In this document: one piece after another, positions 1 to 7,317 of the stretch
Position numbering within the stretch: the stretch's first letter is position 1
How the letters are laid out: each line of letters opens with the position of its first letter
Assembly (NCBI GenBank): GCA_030612185.1
Contig: JAUWOI010000014.1
Coordinates: 1-20,372 of the forward strand
Origin: Anaerolineae bacterium
Lineage (GTDB): Bacteria > Chloroflexota > Anaerolineae > B4-G1
Length of the DNA stretch: 20,372 bases
Direction: 5' to 3'
Position numbers and translations under genes: made by a program
Notes under the pieces: model-generated
Told to the model about the DNA's origin: nothing
The model's database searches: none
Seen by the model: only the letters and a program-made list of their open reading frames with translations

Positions 1-1
1 G

Positions 2-2245
2 GCAGCGCGCACGATCGCTACGTTGGGGGATGCGGTCTCGCCCCCCGAACCCGGCGAGCCTAACGATGCTGATGGGGATGGCGTGCCTGATGATGAGGAC
101 GTCTGTCCGGGTTTCGATGACACCCTCGACACCGATGGAGATGGCGTGCCTGACGGCTGCGACAACTGCCTTGCTGTCGCCAACCCTGACCAAGCCGATG
201 CCGATGGCGACGGGGCCGGCGATGTCTGCGACGACACATCCATCGCCTTGAGTGTGGAGGCCGACCCGCAGACAGTGTACAGTGGCGATGTCGTACTCTT
301 CACTTACACCACAACAAACAATGGCGACGTGGACTTGACTGACGTGACCATTGTGGACGGCTTCGGAAATACTATCAACGTGGGCACGCTGGCAGCGGGC
401 GCTACGAGCGTAGAGACCGTCAGCGAGAGTATCAACACGACGACGACCAACGACGTAACGGCGACGGGCACTGATCCCCAGGGTGAGACGGTGAGCGACA
501 GCGACAGCGCCGCAGTGATAGTCATCGGTCCGGCCCTGGACCTGACCGTGGAGGTAAACCCGGGGGTGGTCTCTAGCGGCGAGTTGGTGACCTTCACCTA
601 CACTGTCCAGAACACCGGGGACGTAGACTTGACCAACGTGACCGCCGTGGACGGTTTCGGCACCTCCGTCGGCCCTGTGGATCTGACGGTGGGCGCTCCC
701 GCCGTGTTCTGGCAGGTTCCTTATCGCCTCTATGAGACGACGACGAACAATGTCGTTGCTACGGGCACCGACCCGCTGGGAGGAGCGGTGAGCGACAGCG
801 AGAGCGCCACGGTGTTCGTGGAACTCTACCCCATCGTCATCCAGGAGCCTCTCCTCGAGGATGACACCGTGGTCAACGGCACGGCCGAGGCCGGGCGAAC
901 CGTCTCCATCCGCGACCTGATGGACGCGGCCTTTCCATCTCTCAGCGTCGCGGTCCAGCCAGACGGGACGTTTGAGTTTGCGGGCCTTCCGCCGCTGGTG
1001 GCCGGTCACGTGATCGCGGTGGAGGGGTACGGCAAGTGGGACTCGGCTGCCGTCGCCGGTGACCTCGATCCCATTGCGATAAGCGAGCCTCTCTGTCACG
1101 GCGATAGTCTGATCGGCGGTACAGCCGAGCCTGAACAGACAGTCACACTGGCCGTCGTGGACACTGGCTACCAGGATCGTAGCACGGTGGCTGCCGATGG
1201 CCAATTCACCTTCAACCTGCCCGATACCCAGCCCCTGCAGGCTGGCCAAACTGTCAGGGTCAGTGGATATGAAGAGAGCGCTTCGGTTGTGGTCCAGGCG
1301 TGCACCACCGATGCCTATATCGTCATCTCGCCCCAGTGTGGCCCCTCCGGCTCGATGGTTATCACTGTCCAGGGATACAACTGGGAATACCAGAACAAGA
1401 ACGATGACGTGACGATCAGGTGGGATGGTGACAACGTGGGTGCTTTCGAGGCTGATGCTCAGCCTTCACAATGGGAGACACAGGTCACCGTCAACGTGAC
1501 GGCGGAAGTGCAGGCAGTAAGTGCCGCAAACAGTGTAATTCCCGATGTCATAGCCTCATTCGTCTCCCCCTGCCCGGCGCCCAACCTGGTTATTACCGAC
1601 TTGCGGCTGCTCACCACTGGTACCATATCAACCTACCAGCCGCTCGACTTCAGCGTGACGGTAGCCAACATCGGCACCCGGCCGGTCAACAATCTGTTCT
1701 GGGCGGATATCTATTCCGCCGAGCCGACTCCCCAGACGACAGGTGTCGCCTGGACAGGTGTGAGCAGTCTGGCCGCTGGCGACAGCATCCCGCTCACCAT
1801 TACTCTCCAGAGTGGTTTCGACATCACGGGTACGCACCAGATCTGGGCTCTGGCCGATTCCTGGAACCAGGTGAGCGAACTCGACGAGGAGGACAACGAC
1901 TACGGTCCGATCGTAGTAGAAGTGTCCGAGGAGGGCACACCACCGCCGCCACCCCCACCCACCGGGACTGGGTCTATTGTAGGAGAAACGTGGGTCTCGC
2001 TAGCCGGTATCCCCGTGCCGCACGGCCGCGCCAACGTGTGGTGTGTAGACGAGGCAGGCGACGTGGTCGCCTCCACCGCCTCCGATGACCTGGGCGCATA
2101 CGAGCTCCTCGGCCTGACTCCTGGCACCTACACTGTGCTCAGCGAGACCTGGATTGACGGCGCTCTATACTCGGGTACAGTGGCCGATGTTGAAGTCGTC
2201 GAGGACGAGACCACCGTGACCATCATTATCATGTACGAGCACTGA
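2..2245 (+). CDS. Large extracellular multidomain protein, 3' part (TSP3, DUF11-like, CARDB, Cna-B-like domains)
   Basis: The reading frame is open to the left window edge, so the N-terminus is missing and the TTG at 23 need not be the start. In order I see: three calcium-binding thrombospondin type 3 units of the DADGDGVPD type (about nt 65-235); two DUF11-like beta-sandwich repeats sharing a VDLTxVTxVDGFG core (about 241-535 and 536-830); two Ig-like units each opening with I-x-EPL (about 830-1065 and 1070-1300); an unassigned beta-rich segment (1310-1575); a CARDB domain starting PNLVITDLRL (1576-1930); a poly-proline linker of seven prolines; and a Cna-B/carboxypeptidase-regulatory-like domain ending in GAYELLGLTPGTYTV and a beta tail (1971-2240). 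There is no sortase motif or membrane anchor at the C-terminus. It is probably a secreted or surface adhesin/structural protein; its ligand is unknown. It is first in a closely spaced run with the Asp-box protein and TadE/TadG genes. Confidence 0.85.
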   Translation, partial: AARTIATLGDAVSPPEPGEPNDADGDGVPDDEDVCPGFDDTLDTDGDGVPDGCDNCLAVANPDQADADGDGAGDVCDDTSIALSVEADPQTVYSGDVVLFTYTTTNNGDVDLTDVTIVDGFGNTINVGTLAAGATSVETVSESINTTTTNDVTATGTDPQGETVSDSDSAAVIVIGPALDLTVEVNPGVVSSGELVTFTYTVQNTGDVDLTNVTAVDGFGTSVGPVDLTVGAPAVFWQVPYRLYETTTNNVVATGTDPLGGAVSDSESATVFVELYPIVIQEPLLEDDTVVNGTAEAGRTVSIRDLMDAAFPSLSVAVQPDGTFEFAGLPPLVAGHVIAVEGYGKWDSAAVAGDLDPIAISEPLCHGDSLIGGTAEPEQTVTLAVVDTGYQDRSTVAADGQFTFNLPDTQPLQAGQTVRVSGYEESASVVVQACTTDAYIVISPQCGPSGSMVITVQGYNWEYQNKNDDVTIRWDGDNVGAFEADAQPSQWETQVTVNVTAEVQAVSAANSVIPDVIASFVSPCPAPNLVITDLRLLTTGTISTYQPLDFSVTVANIGTRPVNNLFWADIYSAEPTPQTTGVAWTGVSSLAAGDSIPLTITLQSGFDITGTHQIWALADSWNQVSELDEEDNDYGPIVVEVSEEGTPPPPPPPTGTGSIVGETWVSLAGIPVPHGRANVWCVDEAGDVVASTASDDLGAYELLGLTPGTYTVLSETWIDGALYSGTVADVEVVEDETTVTIIIMYEH

Positions 2246-2259
2246 CCAAGAGGACCGTT

Positions 2260-2295
2260 ATGCATCTGGCTATGTATCTGGCTATGTATCTGGAT
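2260..2295 (+). repeat. Three 12-bp tandem units coding the start of the Asp-box protein
   Basis: Units ATGCATCTGGCT, ATGTATCTGGCT and ATGTATCTGGAT encode MHLA, MYLA and MYLD. Each begins with an in-frame ATG, giving three closely spaced candidate starts behind one ribosome site. Confidence 0.85.
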
Positions 2296-3684
2296 AGGCG
2301 CGGCTCGCGACCGCAAGCCCCGCCACGAGTACTCGCGGTGGCCCCCCTGCCTGGGGTGAACAACAGGGCACGGGCAACCCGCTGGTGGCTGTCGTGGCCC
2401 GTGGCGCTGCTGATAGCGGGACTGATAGCCGGCGTGGTTTTCGCCGCAACTGACCCCGACTGGGATGGTACGGAGCCGAAGAATGTCTCCGCCAGCGGGC
2501 CGAATTTGGCCCGGCAGCCGGCCATCGCGTCCAGCCCGTCGGGGCGGATGGTCGTCGTGTGGAGCGATCAGCGGTCAGAATCAGAAGGGGCGCAACGGAA
2601 TATCTACGCCGTCCTTTCAGATGACAATGGGGACACGTGGTCCACCGTGCCGGAACCGATATCTGATACTGAAGCCGACTCGCTATTGCCCGATGCGCTC
2701 GTCGTTGGAGACCAGTCCTTCGTCGCCTGGGTTGACGATGACCCGCCCACCGGGATCTACGAGGCGGCGTGGACGGGGACTGGAACCTGGGAAACGCATC
2801 ATATTCCTAGTCCTGTCCAGTTAAGTAATACGCGGCCGCGCCTGGCTGCCGGCGCGGACAGATTACACGTCGTGTTCAATGCCGGAAAGAACATTCCCGA
2901 CATCCTCTACGCCGCGCGCCCACTGGCGGCGGCGGCGTGGCCAACAGCGACCATCATATACACTCACACGGCCACCCTCGGTTCGTGGTATCCGGTGCTG
3001 GCCGTTGATCCAGATGGAGAGACGTTGCACGTGGTCTGGGAAGAACGCGCCTCCGCATCACAACGGGTAATCATGTATATGCGCGGGACGCTAAGTGGTG
3101 CCGACGTGGACTGGGCCTCCCCCATCACACTCTCCACAGGGATCACACTATCGCTCTGGCCCACCATTGCGGCCGATGCCAGTGGGAACCTGCACGTCGT
3201 CTGGGGGGAGCAGGTCGGAACGGGGGCTGTGCAGGAGCGGGGGCAGTATGTGCGCTACAGGCGCTACGATGTCGCCAGTGACTCGTGGTCAGAGCCGCCC
3301 GTTTTTCGACGGATTGATGACGAATCTGTAAGAGTCAATCAACTCCGCCCAACTGACATCTCTCCCAGCCTGGCCCTGGTGGAGAGGGACAATCAGGCAA
3401 CGGTCTGCGTTTCCTGGCACGGGTTTCGAGAGGGCGCATTGGCAGAGGAAGTGCTGCTGAGTTGCTCCCCGGACGGCGGGCAATCCTGGGAGGCACCACG
3501 GAACGTGTCACGCAGCCCTGGTGCAGAGGCGATCTCCATTGTGCCCTCCGTCGCGTTTGATGCGCGGGGGCGGTTACACAGTGTGTGGGAAGAACACGTT
3601 GGCGACAGCATAGTCTACAACTACGAGGTCTACTATGCCCGCGCTATTGTAAAGGTGTTTCTACCACTCATATTGAGGAGTTGA
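2260..3684 (+). CDS. Membrane-anchored Asp-box (BNR-like) beta-propeller protein
   Basis: 474 residues. A hydrophobic segment at residues 43-63, preceded by Arg-rich sequence, looks like a signal anchor, so the bulk is extracytoplasmic. Two Asp-box motifs are visible: SDDNGDTW (residues 120-127) and SPDGGQSW near the C-terminus. Repeated patterns such as LHVVWEE and HSVWEEHV fit blades of a sialidase-type propeller, but I see no sialidase active-site arginine triad that I could assign, so enzymatic function is not claimed. The start at 2260 has AAGAGGA five bases upstream. The first twelve residues are three copies of M-x-L-[AD], coded by a 12-bp tandem repeat. The protein ends in VFLPLILRS, a hydrophobic tail that I recall in many secreted Chloroflexota proteins. 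It lies 14 bp after the previous gene and 5 bp before the next. Confidence 0.75.
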   Translation: MHLAMYLAMYLDRRGSRPQAPPRVLAVAPLPGVNNRARATRWWLSWPVALLIAGLIAGVVFAATDPDWDGTEPKNVSASGPNLARQPAIASSPSGRMVVVWSDQRSESEGAQRNIYAVLSDDNGDTWSTVPEPISDTEADSLLPDALVVGDQSFVAWVDDDPPTGIYEAAWTGTGTWETHHIPSPVQLSNTRPRLAAGADRLHVVFNAGKNIPDILYAARPLAAAAWPTATIIYTHTATLGSWYPVLAVDPDGETLHVVWEERASASQRVIMYMRGTLSGADVDWASPITLSTGITLSLWPTIAADASGNLHVVWGEQVGTGAVQERGQYVRYRRYDVASDSWSEPPVFRRIDDESVRVNQLRPTDISPSLALVERDNQATVCVSWHGFREGALAEEVLLSCSPDGGQSWEAPRNVSRSPGAEAISIVPSVAFDARGRLHSVWEEHVGDSIVYNYEVYYARAIVKVFLPLILRS

Positions 3685-3689
3685 CACTG

Positions 3690-4337
3690 ATGGCGGACGA
3701 GGATAGGAAAAACCGGCTGTTGGGGCTTTTGGGAGTTGGTCTGGGGATAGCGGGCCTGCTCTTGCTTGGATACTTGCTCAGGCACCTACTGTGGGGTGAC
3801 GTGTCTATCTCAGCATCGCCGGCGACGACGGCCGTGCCGCCCACCCCGACGCGAGCATTGATAGACCTGTGGGATGCCTACGGGCAGGCTCGCACGGTGG
3901 CGCAGGCACGAGCGGAAGACGTACAACTCGTAGCGGCCTCCACGCAGTGGCAAGCGGCGAGTGAACAGGCATTGCTGGCCGGCGCCAGCAACTGGTCGTT
4001 CGTGTTCTACTCGGCGGCGAGCGATAGCGTGCTCGACATTGTCATAGGTGTTGGGGAAACACAGGTAGTGAACCAGACGCGGGTGTGGGTTGCCCCGAAG
4101 ATCATGGCCGAGGGCGCATGGCAGTCGGGGCCCAAGGACGCATTGTTGGTCTTCCTGGCCTACGGTGGCCGCACGTTTCTCGACGAACATCCACAGGCGG
4201 TGGTTGATCTGCACCTGGCCGAGAGTGACAGCGGGAGTCCAGTGTGGGCCATCGTCGCGCTGGATGTAAGTGACCGGAGCCTGCTTTCAGTGCTGATAGA
4301 CGCCGGCACAGGGCAGGTGTTGTCCGTCGCGCCCTGA
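3690..4337 (+). CDS. Small membrane-anchored protein of unknown function, PepSY-like C-terminus
   Basis: 215 residues with the start at ATG 3690, which has TGAGGAG about nine bases upstream and sits 5 bp after the preceding stop. A longer in-frame reading from 3585 would overlap the neighbour by 100 bp and is not preferred. Residues 10-31 form one transmembrane helix (GLLGVGLGIAGLLLLGYLL); a Pro/Thr-rich stretch follows and the remainder should be outside. The middle begins with an amphipathic helix (DLWDAYGQARTVAQARA). The C-terminal strand pattern around SPVWAIVAL and the closing DAGTGQVLSV resemble a PepSY-type fold, in which a strand ends in D-x-x-TG-x-V; this is a weak similarity. Its position directly before tadE suggests a pilus- or surface-associated role, by inference only. 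Confidence 0.7.
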   Translation: MADEDRKNRLLGLLGVGLGIAGLLLLGYLLRHLLWGDVSISASPATTAVPPTPTRALIDLWDAYGQARTVAQARAEDVQLVAASTQWQAASEQALLAGASNWSFVFYSAASDSVLDIVIGVGETQVVNQTRVWVAPKIMAEGAWQSGPKDALLVFLAYGGRTFLDEHPQAVVDLHLAESDSGSPVWAIVALDVSDRSLLSVLIDAGTGQVLSVAP

Positions 4338-4355
4338 TCACAGGAGAGGGAAGTT

Positions 4356-4808
4356 ATGGAGTACAAACGGAAAGAGAGAGGGCAAAGCCTGGTTGAGTTC
4401 GTGCTGATCCTGCCTGTACTGCTCATCATTCTGGCAGGGATGCTCGACCTGGGCCGGCTTTATTTCGCCTACGTGGCGGTCACCGATGCGGCGGCGGAGG
4501 GGGCGGCCTACGCTGCCATCCATCCCGAAGACGCTGCCATCCCCCCCGAGGATGAGGAGGACAATGAGATCGTTAATCGCGCCCAGGCCGCCAGCGGCGG
4601 GCTTGTCAAGATTGATAGAAGCCTGGTGGGGATTGAGTGCCTTGACCACCCTGAGTGCCTGGCCATGGCGTCGGGTGACCCTATCACCGTGACCGTCAGT
4701 TACACTTTCACCTTGGCGACGCCCTTTATCAGTGCCATGGTACCCGACGGCGTGCTGATGCTGAACGCCGTCGCTACCGAGGTCATTCTGGCCGGTGAGT
4801 TCTACTAA
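4356..4808 (+). CDS. TadE-like pseudopilin/pilus assembly protein
   Basis: 150 residues, typical for TadE. The N-terminus carries the family signature RGQSLVEFVLILPVLLIILA, a type IV pilin-like segment with the conserved glutamate after the short polar leader, then LGRLYFAYVAVTDAAAEGA. TadE-like proteins are minor pseudopilins of Flp/Tad pili, anchored in the cytoplasmic membrane with a periplasmic or external domain. Two cysteines sit close together (IECLDHPEC). The start at 4356 has AGGAGAGGG upstream and lies 18 bp after the previous gene. The Tad ATPase (TadA) and platform proteins (TadB/C) are not in the window, so this part of the locus would be accessory or lie downstream of them. Confidence 0.85.
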   Translation: MEYKRKERGQSLVEFVLILPVLLIILAGMLDLGRLYFAYVAVTDAAAEGAAYAAIHPEDAAIPPEDEEDNEIVNRAQAASGGLVKIDRSLVGIECLDHPECLAMASGDPITVTVSYTFTLATPFISAMVPDGVLMLNAVATEVILAGEFY

Positions 4809-4832
4809 GCAAGAGATAATAGGAGGTACAAG

Positions 4833-6041
4833 ATGACAAAGTTTCTACGTGCAGAGCGCGGGCAAGCGGTATTCATCATGGTGTTTGTGCTGGTTGGCCT
4901 GTTGGCCATGCTGGGGCTAGCGATTGACGGTGGCACGGTGTTTCTCGAACGCCGGCGCATGCAGAACGCCGCCGACGCGGCTGCGCTGGCCGGCACGCGG
5001 CTGCTGGCTGAGGCCATCTGCGGCGCCACTGAGGTCATCACTGATGGGCTTATTGCCGAGCAGGTCAACCACTACGCCGAGATCAACGGCGTGCCCAGCG
5101 GGAATGTGGTGGCCGACTACGTGGACTTTGACGAGGAGGTGGTGGGGGATGGTCATGTGGGCCATGTAAGCGACGGCAAAATACCCGAACGTTCCACCGG
5201 CATCTCGGTGACGGTCGAGATCAGCCGCTCGACTCATTTTGTGACGTTGATTGGGATAGACACGGCTGGCGCTTCGGCCGATGCGCTGGCGATGACCGGC
5301 CCGCTGCTTGCGACCGGTGGGCTGAGGCCGATTGGGTTGCCTGTGGAGGTCGTGGAAGATCTGGGCCCGGGGGGCGAACTCACGATCAACATGGAGAATA
5401 ACTGCGACGACGATAACTGTACCGTTCAGTACATCCGGGATGATGGTGAAGGTGTCACGCACGCGCACCGTGGATGGTTGAACCTGCACTACGTCTGGAA
5501 GCAGGACGAAGATCCGGATTTCCCGCGCGCTTTGGACGCCAACATCGGCACGGGATGGGGAGGGCCGCAGCATGAGGGGCTGATGGACTGGATGCTAACA
5601 CCTCCGCAGATCGTGCTCTACGCTGACTGCCCGTGGGACAGCGATTGCAGGGAAGGGGACTACGTCGCCGCCAAGCCGGGCCTTAGCTGGGGGGCAATGA
5701 CGGGAGGGGGCTCCGAGTCCCTGTGCGAACAGATAAGCGACGAAATCTCTATCTTACCGGTCTATGACGCTGTCCCAGCGTGCGCAGAGGTTCCCGACCC
5801 GAAGCCGGCTTGCTCACCGCAGGGTGGCCAGAGCGTCGGCTACGTCTATCACATCATCGGCTTCTCGGTGGTGTACATCACCGGCTGTGATCAAGGGGCC
5901 GGAGGCGTGCATAATATCCACATGGAGATAGTGGAAGTGATCCTGGGCCAGGGGCAGATAAACCCCACTGTGACAGGGGCGGGATACGGCGAGGGAAACG
6001 CCTGTCAGTTCAACGTACAGGTGGTCACGCTCTGGAAGTAG
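4833..6041 (+). CDS. TadG-like protein (putative Flp pilus-assembly TadE/G-like), Cys-rich C-terminal domain
   Basis: 402 residues. The N-terminus (RGQAVFIMVFVLVGLLAMLG, then LAIDGGTVFLERRRMQNAADAAALAGTR) is the classic TadG/TadE-G-like signature: one membrane helix at about residues 11-31 followed by the conserved D-G and NAADAAALAG block. A beta-rich region follows. After about residue 180 there is a large domain not found in the minimal family, with about ten cysteines (for example NNCDDDNC, CPWDSDC and PACAEVPDPKPAC), probably disulphide-bonded outside the cell. The ribosome site AGGAGGT at 4820-4826 supports ATG 4833. It is the last gene of the run and is followed 32 bp later by a strong terminator hairpin. 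A role in Tad pilus or surface assembly is inferred from family and from its tadE-like neighbour. Confidence 0.82.
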   Translation: MTKFLRAERGQAVFIMVFVLVGLLAMLGLAIDGGTVFLERRRMQNAADAAALAGTRLLAEAICGATEVITDGLIAEQVNHYAEINGVPSGNVVADYVDFDEEVVGDGHVGHVSDGKIPERSTGISVTVEISRSTHFVTLIGIDTAGASADALAMTGPLLATGGLRPIGLPVEVVEDLGPGGELTINMENNCDDDNCTVQYIRDDGEGVTHAHRGWLNLHYVWKQDEDPDFPRALDANIGTGWGGPQHEGLMDWMLTPPQIVLYADCPWDSDCREGDYVAAKPGLSWGAMTGGGSESLCEQISDEISILPVYDAVPACAEVPDPKPACSPQGGQSVGYVYHIIGFSVVYITGCDQGAGGVHNIHMEIVEVILGQGQINPTVTGAGYGEGNACQFNVQVVTLWK

Positions 6042-6073
6042 GTGCTACCCGCGTCGGAAAAGCGACACGACGG

Positions 6074-6108
6074 TGCCCGGGCCATTCAGCGGCCCGGGCA
6101 TTTCTTTG
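6074..6108 (+). terminator. Rho-independent terminator after the Tad-like operon
   Basis: A perfect 10-bp stem TGCCCGGGCC/GGCCCGGGCA (6074-6083 and 6091-6100) with a 7-nt loop ATTCAGC is followed by TTTCTTT. It lies 32 bp after the tadG stop and is oriented for the plus-strand operon. There is no T-tract adjacent to the stem on the minus strand, so it should not serve priA/abiE from the other side in the same way. Confidence 0.85.
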
Positions 6109-6122
6109 CCTGTGGCTGCTAC

Positions 6123-6164
6123 CTACAACACGCTCACCGGGTCCACGTCCACGCGCCAGCCAGG
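6123..6164. repeat. Displaced copy of the priA 3' end (direct repeat, left copy)
   Basis: These 42 bp, read on the minus strand, encode PGWRVDVDPVSVL plus a TAG stop, exactly the last 13 residues and stop codon of PriA. They match 7276-7317 at 38 of 42 positions. The four differences (GAC for GAT, CCG for CCA, GTG for GTA, TTG for CTG) are all synonymous. No other part of priA is present here. Similarity stops abruptly at the PGW codons on one side and at the stop codon on the other. Confidence 0.9.
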
Positions 6165-6403
6165 ACTACCTGGGCAGACGGCGCAGACGACGTTTCCACC
6201 GACATACGGTGGCTGCCGTAGATGTGGCGCAAGGCCAGGCCACCTTTGAGCACCAGTTGGTCGCCCAATTCTGGCGTACGTGCAATCCGACGCAGGACAA
6301 TAGTCAGAACATAGTCGCGCTCCAGGTAATCCACCGGTACGCCGCGCTTGGCGGCCAGTTGCACCAGCCGGGCGTAACTGAGCCTCACCAGGTCTCGCGC
6401 CAC
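6134..6403 (-). pseudogene. AbiEii-like nucleotidyltransferase toxin, C-terminally truncated
   Basis: Residues 1-68 match the start of the AbiEii/nucleotidyltransferase family: a helical lead, the conserved LERDYVL block and VLKGGLALRHIYGSHRMS, corresponding to the family's VFKGGTALR-x-x-YG-x-x-R-x-S. In the family this is followed at once by the metal-binding D-x-D. Here the sequence instead runs into non-homologous residues and then, out of frame, through the displaced priA 3' end to a stop. Only 89 residues remain where the family usually has more than 200, and the catalytic aspartates are absent, so it should be inactive as a nucleotidyltransferase. Its start overlaps the abiEi stop by 19 bp, the usual antitoxin-then-toxin order. 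Confidence 0.8.
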
Positions 6404-7203
6404 GAAAGCAGGTCCTCCTGGGTTACGTTGACGTGCAGCCGCCAGCGCTTATCGAAGAAAGTAGGTTGTTTGGGAAGCAGGCGCGATAGGTACACCTGGG
6501 GTGTGCGCCCCAGATGGGGTTGCAGGCGCTCAGCGTCCGGCAAGCCAATCGTCTCCATCAGATATCCCAGACGGCGACAAAGAGGGGCGCTGTCCATCTG
6601 CACCGCGTAGTCGGTCAAGCGGGTTGTATCTATGCGCTCCGCAGCGCGGGCGAGAGTCTTCGCGATTTCGACAATGCCACCGCCATATCGTTCCTGATAG
6701 AGCGAATCCAGGAGTGCCTTTTCCGGTTCGGCCAGCCAGACCGGGTGGTCACGGATCATCTCTCGGCGCCGGCCGAAGAAACGTCTGGGAGACAGCCGCA
6801 CTATGCGGTAGCGCCAACGCTTGAATCTGTGCTCTGCGCTGCGTCCCTTCGATTGGGCGACGTAGACCACACGGGGCCGTTGCTCAGTCAGGGCATAATG
6901 AACCAGCGCGCTCCAGAAAGAGACGTAGTAATCGTGGGTGGCGATGGCAGTGGCGATGAGGAAGGGATGCTCTTCCCAACCCATCACTCCGGCACGGGGC
7001 ACGACCAGGTAGCGGCCGCGCCGGATGGGCTCCAGCCACCCTTTGGCAGTCAAGCGCTCAATGGCGTGCCGCCAGGCGGTGTCATCCAGGGTGGGGAAGA
7101 GATGCCGGTGCTGCTCTACATTCAGGATGGCGGCTTCTTCCAGGTCGAGGGTGGAAAGGATACGCCCTTCGATGCTGCCCAAACTGGGTTGCACTATGTG
7201 CAC
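6385..7203 (-). CDS. AbiEi-family antitoxin / transcriptional regulator
   Basis: About 272 residues from GTG 7203. An N-terminal winged-helix region (ILNVEQHRHLFPTL through AIERLTAKGWLEPIRRGRYLVVP) is followed by the AbiEi C-terminal domain: FWSALVHYALTEQRP, the VAQSKGR segment, FFGRRREMI, and LAEPEKALLDSLYQERYGG, the family's characteristic 'AxPEKALLD' block. AbiEi represses its own operon and neutralises the AbiEii toxin (type IV toxin-antitoxin / abortive infection). A longer reading from ATG 7248 is possible, but that codon lies upstream of the -10 box of a consensus promoter, so it cannot be on that transcript. GTG 7203 or GTG 7194 is preferred, though neither has a strong ribosome site. 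Its partner toxin is truncated, so the gene may survive as an orphan repressor or an immunity-only gene. Confidence 0.82.
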   Translation of the reverse strand: MHIVQPSLGSIEGRILSTLDLEEAAILNVEQHRHLFPTLDDTAWRHAIERLTAKGWLEPIRRGRYLVVPRAGVMGWEEHPFLIATAIATHDYYVSFWSALVHYALTEQRPRVVYVAQSKGRSAEHRFKRWRYRIVRLSPRRFFGRRREMIRDHPVWLAEPEKALLDSLYQERYGGGIVEIAKTLARAAERIDTTRLTDYAVQMDSAPLCRRLGYLMETIGLPDAERLQPHLGRTPQVYLSRLLPKQPTFFDKRWRLHVNVTQEDLLSWRETW

Positions 7204-7214
7204 TTCTGATGCGC

Positions 7215-7239
7215 GATAATCCTGTGTCACAGGATTATC
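7215..7239. promoter_or_regulatory. 25-bp palindromic operator, probable AbiEi binding site
   Basis: A perfect inverted repeat with 12-bp arms GATAATCCTGTG / CACAGGATTATC and a single central base. It starts within the -10 box and covers the predicted transcription start of the abiE promoter, an ideal place for repression. AbiEi proteins are known to bind inverted repeats in their own promoters, so this is the likely autoregulatory operator. Confidence 0.75.
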
Positions 7240-7265
7240 ATACATCAAAAATGCAGCACTGTCAA
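7237..7265 (-). promoter_or_regulatory. abiE promoter (TTGACA-17-TATGAT)
   Basis: Reading the minus strand, TTGACA at 7265-7260 is a perfect -35 box, 17 bases separate it from TATGAT at 7242-7237, and the transcription start is expected near 7230. It begins 10 bp past the priA stop codon, so the islet brings its own promoter. The start site overlaps the 25-bp palindrome. Confidence 0.75.
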
Positions 7266-7275
7266 CTCGACGATG

Positions 7276-7317
7276 CTACAGTACGCTCACTGGATCCACG
7301 TCCACGCGCCAGCCAGG
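7276..7317. repeat. priA 3' end in place (direct repeat, right copy)
   Basis: The last 13 codons and TAG stop of the complete priA gene. It matches 6123-6164 in direct orientation with four synonymous differences. Together the two copies bracket the AbiE islet. Confidence 0.9.

Larger units (their letters stand above)
6165..7275 (-). mobile_element. AbiE islet inserted at the 3' end of priA
   Basis: This segment holds abiEi, the truncated abiEii and their promoter/operator. It is bounded by the two 42-bp copies of the priA 3' end (6123-6164 and 7276-7317) in direct orientation. That is the geometry left by integration at the 3' end of a gene, where the element carries a replacement end and displaces the original. 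No integrase or transposase is present, so the mechanism is inferred from the repeats alone. Confidence 0.5.

Noticed and set aside
3585..3689. Longer N-terminus for the small membrane protein starting at 3585
   Set aside because: It would overlap the Asp-box gene by 100 bp and lacks a ribosome site, whereas ATG 3690 has one.
4917..5573. Minus-strand open frame of 218 codons
   Set aside because: Antisense shadow of the tadG-like gene, without motif or ribosome site.
6165..7275. Insertion sequence or transposon
   Set aside because: No transposase, no terminal inverted repeats; the flanking direct repeats are priA coding sequence of 42 bp, far longer than usual target duplications.
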